Origin: Bacillota bacterium
Lineage (GTDB): Bacteria; Bacillota; Clostridia; Oscillospirales; Oscillospiraceae
DNA: 10,039 nt
Assembly (NCBI GenBank): GCA_029777215.1
Contig: JAKOSQ010000010.1
Location: 1-10,039 of the forward strand
Direction: 5' to 3'
The notes beneath the pieces were generated by a model. It made no database searches. It saw only the letters and a program-made list of their open reading frames with translations, and was not told the origin of the DNA. The position numbers and the translations under genes were made by a program. Shown here piece by piece: positions 1 through 6,367 of the stretch; the first letter of the stretch is position 1, and each line of letters starts with the position of its first letter.

Positions 1-167
1 ACGTCCGTCTCGGCGGCGCCATCGGCGGGAAGGGATATGTGACGCTCTGCGGCGACGTTGGCGCAGTACGCGCGGCGGTTGCTGCCGCCTCAAAGGATCG
101 CGCCATGCTCGACGACGTCACCGTCATCCCAAAACCCGCGCCGGAAGTTTATCGGTCGCTCCTCTGA
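1..167 (+). CDS. Bacterial microcompartment (BMC) shell protein, C-terminal fragment
   Basis: The gene is cut by the left edge; the frame (codons starting at position 3) reads through to TGA at 165-167 and gives about 54 residues. The visible part contains the typical end of a BMC domain: a GGAIGGKGYVTLCGDVGAVR stretch followed by an alanine-rich helix, then a tail with VIPKPAPEV. The GGKG...GDVGAVRAA pattern is the last strand and helix of shell proteins that tile the ethanolamine or propanediol microcompartment, and an IP-x-PxPEV tail is common in PduT/CcmO-like and related shell proteins. Which shell paralogue it is cannot be decided from the fragment. It lies 47 nt upstream of eutH and is probably in the same transcript. 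The BMC assignment is fairly sure; the subtype is open. Confidence 0.8.
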   Translation, partial: VRLGGAIGGKGYVTLCGDVGAVRAAVAAASKDRAMLDDVTVIPKPAPEVYRSLL

Positions 168-214
168 TCCCGGTTTTTGCAATTAAAATCTGAATTTGCG
201 AGAAGGAGAAAAAA

Positions 215-1456
215 ATGTTTGATGAATTAGTAAGTAATATTACCAACGGCAAGGTCTTTACAGAAAGTATCACAGCATGGGTACAGGGACTCTCCATCAA
301 CAAAGTCATCGTTTTCATCATGATGATCTTCATGATCGTCGGTGCGATCGACAAGATCCGCGGCAACAAGCTCGGCTACGGTGAGAAATTCGACGAAGGC
401 TTCAACGCCATGGGCCCGCTCGCTATCGCCATGGCCGGCGTCGTCGCGGCAGCACCGGTCCTCGCGATCCTCCTTGGGCCGATCCTCAAGCCGGTCTACG
501 GCATCTTCGGCGCAGACTCCTCCATGTTTGCAACCACACTCCTCGCCTGCGACATGGGCGGCTATCCGCTCGCCATGAAGCTCGCCAGCGATCCCTCCAT
601 CGGTAACTTTGCAGGCCTCATCCTCGGCACCATGATGGGCCCGACCATCGTCTTTACGATCCCGGTCGCCCTGTCCATCATCAAAAAGGAAGACCGCCCC
701 TACCTCGGCGCCGGCGTTCTTGCCGGTCTTATCACGATCCCCATCGGCTGCATCCTTGGCGGCCTTGCAATGAACATGACCCAGTATAAGATGGACATCG
801 GCCGCATCCTCCAGAACCTCATCCCCGTCATCATCGTCGCGGCCCTCATCGTTATCGGCCTCTGGCGCAAGCCCGACAAGATGATCAATGGTTTCGTCAA
901 GTTCGGCAACGCCGTCACCATCATCATCACCGTTTTCACCGCGATCGCTGTTTTCGAATATGAAACCGGCATCAAGTTCCCGCTCATGAACATCATGGTC
1001 GAGCCCGACCAAAACGGCGTCATTCCGCTCGAATCCGGTCTTCTTATCTGCGGCCAGATCGCCATCGTCCTCATCGGCGCATTCCCGATGGTCCTCTGGA
1101 TCACCCGTACCTTCGGCACCGCGCTTGAAAAGCTCGGCGGAAAGATGGGCATGAACGCAACCGGCTCTGCCGGCCTCGTTGCCAACCTCGCAAACAACAT
1201 CGCAATGTTCAACATCTTGGGCGACATGAACCCCAAGGGCAAGCTCCTTAACGTCGCATTCTCCGTTTCCGCTGCATTCGTCTTCGGCGATCACCTCGGC
1301 TTCACTGCCGGCGCCAACCCCGAAATGATTACCCCGATGATCATCGGCAAGCTGACCGCCGGTATCACCGCCCTGATGCTTGCAAACTGGCTGTCGCCGA
1401 AGCTTCTTGCTAAGATAACGACTGAGGAGCCTGGCGAAACAACTACGGAGGCATAA
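215..1456 (+). CDS. eutH: EutH, ethanolamine permease-like membrane protein
   Basis: A 413-residue polytopic membrane protein of the EutH family, thought to help ethanolamine enter the cell when it is scarce. About ten hydrophobic spans are visible, roughly at residues 29-47, 68-91, 104-122, 131-156, 165-186, 202-217, 232-248, 275-297, 345-365 and 374-394. Family-like stretches include ACDMGGYPLA (111-120), LGTMMGPTIVFTIP (137-150), LVANLANNIAMFN (321-333) and AFVFGDHLGFTAG (354-366). The length fits the family, usually about 370-410 residues. The ATG at 215 is preceded by AAGGAG at 203-208 with a 6-nt spacer. It ends three bases before eutQ and follows a BMC shell gene, the order expected at the 3' end of a Firmicutes eut locus. 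The C-terminal 15 residues are acidic and threonine-rich, presumably a cytoplasmic tail. The family call is very secure; the transport role comes from work on homologues. Confidence 0.96.
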   Translation: MFDELVSNITNGKVFTESITAWVQGLSINKVIVFIMMIFMIVGAIDKIRGNKLGYGEKFDEGFNAMGPLAIAMAGVVAAAPVLAILLGPILKPVYGIFGADSSMFATTLLACDMGGYPLAMKLASDPSIGNFAGLILGTMMGPTIVFTIPVALSIIKKEDRPYLGAGVLAGLITIPIGCILGGLAMNMTQYKMDIGRILQNLIPVIIVAALIVIGLWRKPDKMINGFVKFGNAVTIIITVFTAIAVFEYETGIKFPLMNIMVEPDQNGVIPLESGLLICGQIAIVLIGAFPMVLWITRTFGTALEKLGGKMGMNATGSAGLVANLANNIAMFNILGDMNPKGKLLNVAFSVSAAFVFGDHLGFTAGANPEMITPMIIGKLTAGITALMLANWLSPKLLAKITTEEPGETTTEA

Positions 1457-1459
1457 TCT

Positions 1460-1897
1460 ATGAATATTAGTGAACAGCTGATCCGCGACGTCATCGTCAA
1501 GGTGCTGCAGGAGAGCGGTCTGTGCGGCTGCGAATGCCAGCGTCAAGTCGATCCCAGCGGTATTATCGGCATCAAAACGAGCACGGTCAAGCTCGAGCCC
1601 TTTGAGGGCCGTGAGGACGTGAAGCTCAAGGACATCACGACGCTGGAAGAAGCGCCGCGCATGGGCTGCGGCATCATGGAACTCACGGACGGGGCCTCCT
1701 TCGAGTGGACGCTCACCTACGACGAGTACGACATCGTTCTCGAGGGCAACCTGGAGATCGAGATCGATGGACGCATCGTGGCCGGCGGACCTGGGGATGT
1801 CATCTATATCCCCAAGGGCAGCCACATCCACTTCCAGACGCCTGACCGCGCAAAATACGCCTACACCGTCTATCCCGCAAATTGGCAGGAGGGCTGA
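1460..1897 (+). CDS. eutQ: EutQ, short cupin-type ethanolamine utilisation protein
   Basis: A 145-residue protein whose C-terminal two thirds is the EutQ cupin: EYDIVLEGNLEIEIDGR (89-105), then GGPGDVIYIPKGSHIHF (109-125) and YAYTVYPANW at the end. EutQ of Salmonella has been described as an acetate kinase acting with the microcompartment; whether this short form has that activity is unknown. Salmonella EutQ is about 229 residues, so roughly the first 80-100 are missing here. They are replaced by an amphipathic helix (SEQLIRDVIVKVLQES, 4-19) and a small cysteine cluster (C22, C24, C26). The helix resembles the encapsulation peptides that send enzymes into microcompartments (inference). GGAGG at 1447-1451, inside the end of eutH, serves the ATG at 1460, so the two genes are translationally close. 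No further eut gene follows, so eutQ may end that operon. Confidence 0.92.
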   Translation: MNISEQLIRDVIVKVLQESGLCGCECQRQVDPSGIIGIKTSTVKLEPFEGREDVKLKDITTLEEAPRMGCGIMELTDGASFEWTLTYDEYDIVLEGNLEIEIDGRIVAGGPGDVIYIPKGSHIHFQTPDRAKYAYTVYPANWQEG

Positions 1898-1953
1898 GCC
1901 GTCAGGCTCCCGTCCCCGTGACCGCGCGCTGCCGGCCTTTTTGAAGACCGGAC

Positions 1954-1982
1954 TTGTGAAAGCGCTGCGATTGTGCTAAAGT
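1954..1982 (+). promoter_or_regulatory. Candidate sigma-A promoter for the cob operon
   Basis: TTGTGA (1954-1959) and TAAAGT (1977-1982) are separated by 17 bases, and the -10 is preceded by TGC, giving an extended -10 (TGCTAAAGT). Each hexamer matches four of six consensus bases. It points towards cobT with a leader of about 140 nt. This is a pattern match only; read-through from the eut genes is possible because no strong terminator precedes it. Confidence 0.45.
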
Positions 1983-1997
1983 TTAACTGACCGAACC

Positions 1998-2027
1998 GGG
2001 GCCGTCGCCGTTTTCGGCGGCGGCCCC
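1998..2027 (+). repeat. Strong GC-rich stem-loop in the cobT leader
   Basis: GGGGCCGTCGCCG (1998-2010), loop TTTT (2011-2014), and CGGCGGCGGCCCC (2015-2027) form a 13-bp stem with one G-T wobble. It lies about 15 bases downstream of the candidate -10 box, so it would form near the 5' end of the transcript. No T-run follows (AAAGGATATTT), so it is not a classical intrinsic terminator. It might stabilise the 5' end or mark a terminator of the eut transcript that does not depend on a U-tract. Confidence 0.55.
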
Positions 2028-2130
2028 AAAGGATATTTCCCGGCGGGCAGCGCCGTGGACGCCCCGTCCCTTCCGAAAAATGAAACCGTGTGCATCGCGC
2101 CCCGGTGCACCGGAAACATAAGGAGTACCA

Positions 2131-3222
2131 ATGGAAACCGAGCTTGAGAACATATTGAACGCAATCCAGCCCCCGGACCGCGACGCGATGGACCGTGCGC
2201 TCACCCGGCAGGCACAGCTGGCAAAGCCGCCCGGCAGCCTCGGCAAGCTCGAGGACATCTCGGTCCGCCTCGCGGGCGTCACAGGCAAGCTCCACAATGA
2301 GATCGACCGCCGCCGCATCCTCGTTTTCTGCGCGGACAACGGCGTCACTGCGGAGGGCGTTTCCTGCGCTCCGCAGAGCGTAACGGCAGCGCAGGCTGTC
2401 AACATGACGAAGCATTTGACAGGCATGTCCGCCATGGCAAAGCACTTCGGCTGCGAGGTCGTCGTCTCCGACGTTGGCATCGCAACGCCGTACCATTGCC
2501 CGGATGTGCGTGACTATAATATAGCAAAAGGCACCAAAAACTTTGCAAAAGAGCCGGCGATGACCCGCGCGCAGACCGTGCGGGCGATCATGCTCGGCGC
2601 TTCCCTCGCGGACGAGGCGGCGCGCGACGGCGTCTCCGTCCTCGGTATCGGTGAAATGGGTATCGGCAACACGACAACCTCATCGGCGGTGCTCGCGGCG
2701 CTCACGGGTCTGTCCGTCGAGGCGGTCACAGGCCGCGGCGGCGGCGTTACGGACGAGGGCTTTTTGAAGAAAAAGCGGGTCATCGAGTCGGCGCTCGCCC
2801 TGCACCGGCCCGACGAAAACGACCCGGTCGACGTGCTGACGAAGGTCGGCGGTCTTGACCTCGCCGCGATGTGCGGCGCGTTTCTCGGCGCGGCGGCAAA
2901 CCGCATCCCCGTCGTGATCGACGGCTTCATCTCCGTTGTCGCGGCGCTGTGCGCTGCCCGGCTTGCGCCGGACGCGAAGAGCTGCTTTTTTCCGTCCCAC
3001 TGCTCCTATGAGATCGGCTACCGCCGCGCGTCCGACGAACTCGAACTCGACCCGTGGCTTGATCTCGGCATGCGGCTGGGCGAGGGGAGCGGCTGTCCGC
3101 TCGCGTTCGAGGTGCTCGACGCGGCCTGCGCCGTCATGAACGGCATGGCCACCTTCGACGGCGCTGCGATCGACGACGGCTACCTCGAGGAGATCAGAAG
3201 GAAGGACAGCTTCAGCGTATGA
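2131..3222 (+). CDS. cobT: CobT, nicotinate-nucleotide:dimethylbenzimidazole phosphoribosyltransferase
   Basis: A 363-residue cytoplasmic enzyme that transfers phosphoribose from nicotinate mononucleotide to the lower-ligand base, making alpha-ribazole phosphate for the cobalamin nucleotide loop. Family motifs in order: KPPGSLGKLE (32-41), FCADNGVTAEGVS (66-78), GIGEMGIGNTTTSSA (172-186), TGRGGGVTDEG (200-210), and RLGEGSGCPLAF (315-326). E318 in the last motif corresponds to the catalytic glutamate described for Salmonella CobT (E317). The length is normal for the family. The ATG at 2131 has AAGGAG at 2120-2125 with a 5-nt spacer. It is the first gene of a six-gene run whose members overlap or nearly touch, and its stop overlaps the cobU start by four bases (ATGA at 3219-3222). 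The base used in vivo cannot be told from the sequence, as CobT homologues accept several benzimidazoles and purines. Confidence 0.97.
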   Translation: METELENILNAIQPPDRDAMDRALTRQAQLAKPPGSLGKLEDISVRLAGVTGKLHNEIDRRRILVFCADNGVTAEGVSCAPQSVTAAQAVNMTKHLTGMSAMAKHFGCEVVVSDVGIATPYHCPDVRDYNIAKGTKNFAKEPAMTRAQTVRAIMLGASLADEAARDGVSVLGIGEMGIGNTTTSSAVLAALTGLSVEAVTGRGGGVTDEGFLKKKRVIESALALHRPDENDPVDVLTKVGGLDLAAMCGAFLGAAANRIPVVIDGFISVVAALCAARLAPDAKSCFFPSHCSYEIGYRRASDELELDPWLDLGMRLGEGSGCPLAFEVLDAACAVMNGMATFDGAAIDDGYLEEIRRKDSFSV

Positions 3223-3755
3223 CAGTCTTTATTTCCGGCGGCTGCAAAAACGGAAAATCCTCCTTCGCGCAGGATGCGGCGATGCAGCTTTCTGCCGGCG
3301 GAAAGCGTTATTCCGTTGCGACCATGCAGCCGCACGACGACGAGGACGAAGCGCGCGTGGCGCGCCATGTCCGGGACCGCGACGGTCTCGGCTTTGAAAC
3401 ACTCGAGTGCGGCACGGACATACTCTCCTGTCTCGAACACGCGGACAAAGACGGCAGCTTCCTGCTCGACAGCGTGACCGCGCTGCTCGCAAACGAAATG
3501 TTCCGGGACGGCGGCCTCGACAAGGCCGCGCCCGCCCGCGTGGCGGACGGCCTCATGAATTTTTGCGGCAGCGTCAAAAACGCCGTCTTCGTCAGCGACT
3601 TTCTCTATTCGGACGCCGCGCGCTACGACGAGTGGACTGAAGGCTACCGCAGCGGCCTCGCCCTCGTTGACCGGGCGCTCGCTGCGCGCTGCGACACGGT
3701 CGCGGAGATCAGCGCGGGCATCTGCATCATGCACAAAGGAGAGCTGCCGGTTTGA
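3219..3755 (+). CDS. cobU: CobU-like adenosylcobinamide kinase / guanylyltransferase
   Basis: A 178-residue P-loop protein of the CobU family, which phosphorylates adenosylcobinamide and then attaches GMP to form AdoCbi-GDP. Visible features are the P-loop GGCKNGKSS (7-15); VATMQPHDDEDEARVARHVRDR (33-54), in which H50 fits the histidine that carries GMP in Salmonella CobU (H46); and LLDSVTALLANEMF (82-95), the Walker-B-like strand. The C-terminal part is unusual: where the family has NEVGxGxVPxxxxxRxFRxxxG, this protein has VSDFLYSDAARYDEWTEGYR (125-144), and the closing GIPxxLK is replaced by AGICIMHKG. A short second CobU-family gene at 4513 has exactly that missing C-terminal half. The start overlaps the cobT stop by ATGA. 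The family is certain; whether it does both reactions alone is doubtful. Confidence 0.9.
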   Translation: MTVFISGGCKNGKSSFAQDAAMQLSAGGKRYSVATMQPHDDEDEARVARHVRDRDGLGFETLECGTDILSCLEHADKDGSFLLDSVTALLANEMFRDGGLDKAAPARVADGLMNFCGSVKNAVFVSDFLYSDAARYDEWTEGYRSGLALVDRALAARCDTVAEISAGICIMHKGELPV

Positions 3756-4501
3756 AGAAATTCATCACTTCGTTTTTCATGGCCTGGGGCATGTTTTTCG
3801 CCATTCCCTGTCCGCTGAAGATCTGGGATGAAAAGCTGCGCGGGTCGATGCTCCTGTGCCTGCCGCTCATCGGCGCGCTGACCGGCGCGCTGTGGCTGCT
3901 GCTCTATAAGCTGCTGACGCTCGCAGGCTGTCCCGTGATTGTAACGGCGGCGCTCATGACCCTGCTGCCGGGCCTTCTCACAGGCAACATCCACACGGAC
4001 GGCTTCATGGATTGCTGCGACGCGATCTTGTCCCGGCGCGGGCCGGAGGAGCGCGCGCGCATCCTGAAGGACTCGCACGTCGGCTCCTTCGCGGTCATCG
4101 CCTACGTCGGGCTGCTCCTGCTCGAATTTTCGCTTTTCGCCTCGGGCGCGCTCGGGGCGAAGGCCGTGTGCCTCGTTTTTCTCCCGATCGTCTCGCGGCT
4201 GTGTTCCGTGCTGACGATCTGCCGCTGTGAGGCGATGCCCGGCAGCAGCTACGCCGGCGCGTTCCGGGAGCTGCTCCGACCGTCTTACGGGCATCTGAGC
4301 TTTTGCCTGCTGCTTTTGTGCTGCGCGCTGCCGCCGCTTTTCTTCGGCGCGGCGGGATTGAGCGCGGCGGCCACGGCGGCTGGCTCGCTGCTCGCCATCT
4401 GGAATGGACGCCGCCAGCTCGGCGGCATGTCCGGCGATATTTCCGGCTTCGGCATCGTCTGCGGGGAAGCCTGCGGCGTTGCGCTGCTGACGTTAATTTG
4501 A
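3752..4501 (+). CDS. cobS: CobS, adenosylcobinamide-GDP ribazoletransferase (cobalamin synthase)
   Basis: A 249-residue integral membrane enzyme that joins AdoCbi-GDP to alpha-ribazole (phosphate), the final joining step of cobalamin assembly. Conserved motifs are GNIHTDGFMDCCDA (78-91), matching the acidic GGxHxDGxxDxxDG motif of the family, KDSHVGSF (106-113), and GDISGFG (228-234). Several hydrophobic spans are visible, roughly at 32-56, 61-77, 113-131, 137-155, 183-200 and 203-216. I use a TTG start at 3752: it overlaps the cobU stop (TGA 3753-3755), gives the expected N-terminus KKFITSFFMAWGMFFAIPCP, and has AAAGGAG at 3735-3741 with a 10-nt spacer. The next ATG would lose nine N-terminal residues. 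The length is normal for the family. Confidence 0.95.
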   Translation: MKKFITSFFMAWGMFFAIPCPLKIWDEKLRGSMLLCLPLIGALTGALWLLLYKLLTLAGCPVIVTAALMTLLPGLLTGNIHTDGFMDCCDAILSRRGPEERARILKDSHVGSFAVIAYVGLLLLEFSLFASGALGAKAVCLVFLPIVSRLCSVLTICRCEAMPGSSYAGAFRELLRPSYGHLSFCLLLLCCALPPLFFGAAGLSAAATAAGSLLAIWNGRRQLGGMSGDISGFGIVCGEACGVALLTLI

Positions 4502-4512
4502 GGGAAACGCTT

Positions 4513-4872
4513 ATGGATTTGATTTTCGGCGGGGCATATCAGGGCAAGCTCGCCTACGCCCGCGAGATTTACGGGCTTGCGGACAGCGACATTTTCACCT
4601 GCACCGAAAGCGGAGAAATCGACTTTTCCAAGCGCTGCGTCTGCGCGCTGGAGGAGTACGTCCTCGCCTGTGTGCGCGCGGGGAGGACGCCTGAGAGCAC
4701 CTTCCGCCCGAACGCGGTGCTCATCTGCCGCGACATCTCCTGCGGCGTCGTGCCGATCGACCCCGTTCTGCGCGTCTGGCGCGAGGAGACGGGGCGCTAT
4801 CTGCAGCGGCTCGCGGCGAGCGCCGACCACGTCGTCCGCCTTTTCTGCGGCATCCCGCAAACGCTCAAATGA
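4513..4872 (+). CDS. Short second CobU-family protein with degenerate P-loop
   Basis: A 119-residue protein related to CobU but only about two thirds of the usual length. The N-terminus has a P-loop-like GGAYQGKL (6-13) in which the usual Ser/Thr after Lys is Leu. The CobU middle region with the guanylylated histidine is absent. The second half is strongly CobU-like: ICRDISCGVVPIDPVLRVWR (71-90), EETGRYLQRLAASADHVVRL (91-110), and GIPQTLK at the end, matching the family's NEVGxGxVP, RxFRxxxGxxNxxLAxxADxV and GIPxxLK pattern. These are the parts degraded in the full-length CobU-like protein two genes upstream, so the two may work together. The ATG at 4513 has GAGGG at 4500-4504 with an 8-nt spacer; a longer frame reaching back into cobS is rejected because it overlaps cobS by about 200 bases. 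It overlaps the next gene by ATGA. Family fairly sure, function inferred. Confidence 0.8.
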   Translation: MDLIFGGAYQGKLAYAREIYGLADSDIFTCTESGEIDFSKRCVCALEEYVLACVRAGRTPESTFRPNAVLICRDISCGVVPIDPVLRVWREETGRYLQRLAASADHVVRLFCGIPQTLK

Positions 4873-5456
4873 GGCGTGTCTGCCTTCTTCGCCACGGGGC
4901 CACGGCGGCGAACAAAAAACGGCTCTACTGCGGCTTTTCGGATGTGCCGCTCTCCGGGGCGGGAACCGCGGCGCTCGAGGAACTGCGGGACACAATGACC
5001 TACCCGACCGTGTCTGATTTTCGCGTCTATACGAGCGGCCTGCTGCGCACGGAGCAAACCCTCAGCATCCTTTTTGGCAACATCCCGCACGAAACAGAAG
5101 AGGGCCTGCGCGAGATGAATTTCGGCGCGTTCGAGCTGCACAGCTACGACGAGCTGAAAACCGATCCCGCTTACCTCGACTGGATCAGCGGCGACAACGA
5201 CAAAAACCGCTGCCCCGGCGGCGAGAGCGGCGAGGAAATGACCCGCCGCGTGCTGACCGCTTTCGACGCGCTGCTGCGGCAGGACGGCGACCTGCTGCTC
5301 GTCATCCACGGCGGTCCGATCGCCGCGATCATGGCGGCGCTTTTCCCGGAGACCGGCAAGAACCGCTACGAGTGGCAGCCGGCGGGAGGGGAGGGCTATC
5401 TGCTCGAATTTGACGGCGCGCACGCCGTCCGCTATACCACCGTTCCGACAAAATGA
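4869..5456 (+). CDS. cobC: CobC-like alpha-ribazole phosphatase (histidine phosphatase family)
   Basis: A 195-residue cytoplasmic phosphoglycerate-mutase-like phosphatase. The phosphohistidine motif is LLRHGATAAN (6-15; R8, H9, G10); the second arginine is R60 in SGLLRTEQT; E82 lies in REMNFGAFE; and the second histidine is H147 in VIHGGP. This is the full catalytic set of the family. YCGFSDVPLS (20-29) resembles the YxGxxDxPLS that follows the RHG motif in CobC and in other mutase-like phosphatases. The cob context makes removal of phosphate from alpha-ribazole phosphate or from adenosylcobalamin 5'-phosphate the likely job, but sequence alone cannot exclude another small phosphoester. It overlaps its upstream neighbour by ATGA (4869-4872) and the next frame by ATGA (5453-5456), which suggests coupled translation. 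Confidence 0.88.
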   Translation: MRRVCLLRHGATAANKKRLYCGFSDVPLSGAGTAALEELRDTMTYPTVSDFRVYTSGLLRTEQTLSILFGNIPHETEEGLREMNFGAFELHSYDELKTDPAYLDWISGDNDKNRCPGGESGEEMTRRVLTAFDALLRQDGDLLLVIHGGPIAAIMAALFPETGKNRYEWQPAGGEGYLLEFDGAHAVRYTTVPTK

Positions 5457-5482
5457 AATCCTCTTTCAAGGGAGGCCGCACG

Positions 5483-6019
5483 ATGAACGAACTCGAAGCC
5501 TATGTGAAGGACGCCGAACGCCTCGGCTTTTTTGCCGCCGCGCCGCTCGACATGTGCGCGCTCGAGGCGCGACCCGAAATTCGCATGCTCTGCGCGCCGG
5601 ACAAGTGCGAGAGCTACGGCAAGACCTGGGTCTGTCCGCCGGGCTGCGGCGAGTTGCCGGAGTGTGCGGCAAGACTCGCGGGCTTTCACGCCGCGCTGCT
5701 GATAGAGAGCAAATACGAGCATGTCGACACGGGCGACCTCGTCTATATGAAGGTCCTCGCCGCGGAGCACAACCGCCGCCTGCTTGCGCTTCGCGAGCTT
5801 GTCGCGCGGGAGCATCCGAAGGTCTGGTTTCTCTCGACCGGGAGCTGTGAATTCTGCGAGAAGTGCAGCTATCCGTCCGCACCCTGTCAAAAGCCCGAGA
5901 TCCTGCGCGGCTCTGTTTCGGCCTACGGGCTGGACGTCGAGCGCATCTGCGAGAGCGCGGGCGTCGAGTATGCGTTCGCGGCGGGGACGGTCCGCTACAT
6001 CGCGTTTTTGCTGATCTGA
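5483..6019 (+). CDS. DUF2284 cysteine-rich putative metal-binding protein
   Basis: A 178-residue soluble protein with eleven cysteines. The first cluster is CAPDKCESYGKTWVCPPGCG (C37, C42, C51, C55, then C61) and the second is SCEFCEKCSYPSAPC (C122, C125, C128, C135). This two-cluster layout is that of DUF2284, annotated as predicted metal-binding proteins and often seen near anaerobic metabolism and B12 genes; an iron-sulfur centre is likely but unproven. I prefer ATG 5483 because AAGGGAGG at 5468-5475 precedes it by 7 nt. An alternative ATG at 5453 overlaps the cobC stop by ATGA and would add ten residues. It is the last gene of the cob run, so it may serve corrinoid chemistry, for example reduction or cobalt handling (inference). 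No clear terminator follows. Confidence 0.85.
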   Translation: MNELEAYVKDAERLGFFAAAPLDMCALEARPEIRMLCAPDKCESYGKTWVCPPGCGELPECAARLAGFHAALLIESKYEHVDTGDLVYMKVLAAEHNRRLLALRELVAREHPKVWFLSTGSCEFCEKCSYPSAPCQKPEILRGSVSAYGLDVERICESAGVEYAFAAGTVRYIAFLLI

Positions 6020-6107
6020 AGAATTTTTCTTAAATTGTACAAAATTGATAAGCAAAGCTTGATGTTCCAGGTTCCGTGTGTTAACATTGAATAAAATTGA
6101 ATATAAT
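6020..6107 (+). promoter_or_regulatory. AT-rich promoter region of the riboswitch transcript
   Basis: This stretch is clearly richer in A and T than its neighbours. Two candidate promoters are visible. TTGATG (6059-6064) and TAACAT (6082-6087) are 17 bases apart with an extended -10 (TGT-TAACAT); this would start the RNA near 6094 and include the whole aptamer with its closing stem. A perfect TATAAT (6102-6107) has TTAACA (6081-6086) at a short 15-base spacing; it would start near 6114 and cut off the 5' strand of the closing stem, so I rank it second despite the better -10. A palindrome TTGTACAA at 6035-6042 could be a protein site, but nothing else supports this. Confidence 0.5.
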
Positions 6108-6295
6108 AGCAGCCGGTGCCGCTGCTGCTCCCATTGGAGCGATAGCGGGTAAAAGGGAAACAGGTGCAAGGCCTGTGCGATCTCGTCACTGTATGCAGCA
6201 ATATGTCGTTTTGCGCGAAAAGCGCGGCCACTGATCAATCGGGAAGGCAACGGCGTTCAAAAAACTGCAAGCCAGGAAACCTGCCGTCTGCTGGT
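6100..6295 (+). promoter_or_regulatory. Cobalamin riboswitch aptamer
   Basis: The conserved boxes of the cobalamin family appear in the right order: GGTGCC (6115-6120), a hairpin built around GCTCC-CATT-GGAGC, AAAAGGGAA (6151-6159), CAGGTGCAAGGCCTG with GTCACTGT (6161-6192), GCCACTG (6227-6233), GGGAAGG (6241-6247), and the B12 box GCCAGGAAACCTGCC (6271-6285). AGCAG (6108-6112) and CTGCT (6288-6292) can form the closing P1 stem. Such aptamers bind adenosylcobalamin or other cobalamins and usually turn expression off when the ligand is present. It precedes the lipoprotein genes beginning at 6488 and is followed by a terminator at 6368-6401, so control by premature termination is expected. Which cobalamin form it prefers is not clear from inspection. 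Confidence 0.94.
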
Positions 6296-6367
6296 ACGGG
6301 AAAGAAATTTCCAGATCACGAGGGATTGATTTGTACCGAAGCCCGTTTCCGGGCATTCTGAAAAAAC

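Larger units (their letters stand above)
1898..2130 (+). other. Intergenic region between the eut and cob genes
   Basis: No gene is supported in these 233 bases. Just past the eutQ stop there is a small hairpin, GAGCC-GTCA-GGCTC (1896-1909), and a weak imperfect one at 1932-1951 (CCGGCCTT / AAGACCGG, one mismatch); neither is followed by a run of T, so no convincing eut terminator is visible. A candidate promoter lies at 1954-1982, a strong GC hairpin at 1998-2027, and a perfect 12-base palindrome CCGGTGCACCGG at 2102-2113 just before the cobT ribosome binding site. The conserved cobalamin riboswitch boxes present before the 6488 gene are not found here. Confidence 0.6.

Noticed and set aside
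227..1831. A 534-codon open frame on the - strand opposite eutH and eutQ
   Set aside because: It lies antisense to two well-recognised genes, its translation is rich in D, H, G, R and A with no domain pattern, and it reads as a shadow of GC-biased codons.
1998..2027. The GC hairpin as an intrinsic terminator of the eut operon
   Set aside because: The stem is strong but is followed by AAAGGATATTT and not a T-run, and a candidate promoter lies just upstream of it; it is kept only as a structured element.
4303..4872. The longer 189-residue version of the short CobU-family gene
   Set aside because: The added 70 residues overlap cobS and are arginine-rich shadow sequence; ATG 4513 has a ribosome binding site and gives a proper P-loop-like N-terminus.
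5453..5482. ATG at 5453 as the start of the DUF2284 protein
   Set aside because: It overlaps the cobC stop and is possible, but ATG 5483 has a much stronger ribosome binding site at the right distance; the extra ten residues look like leader sequence.
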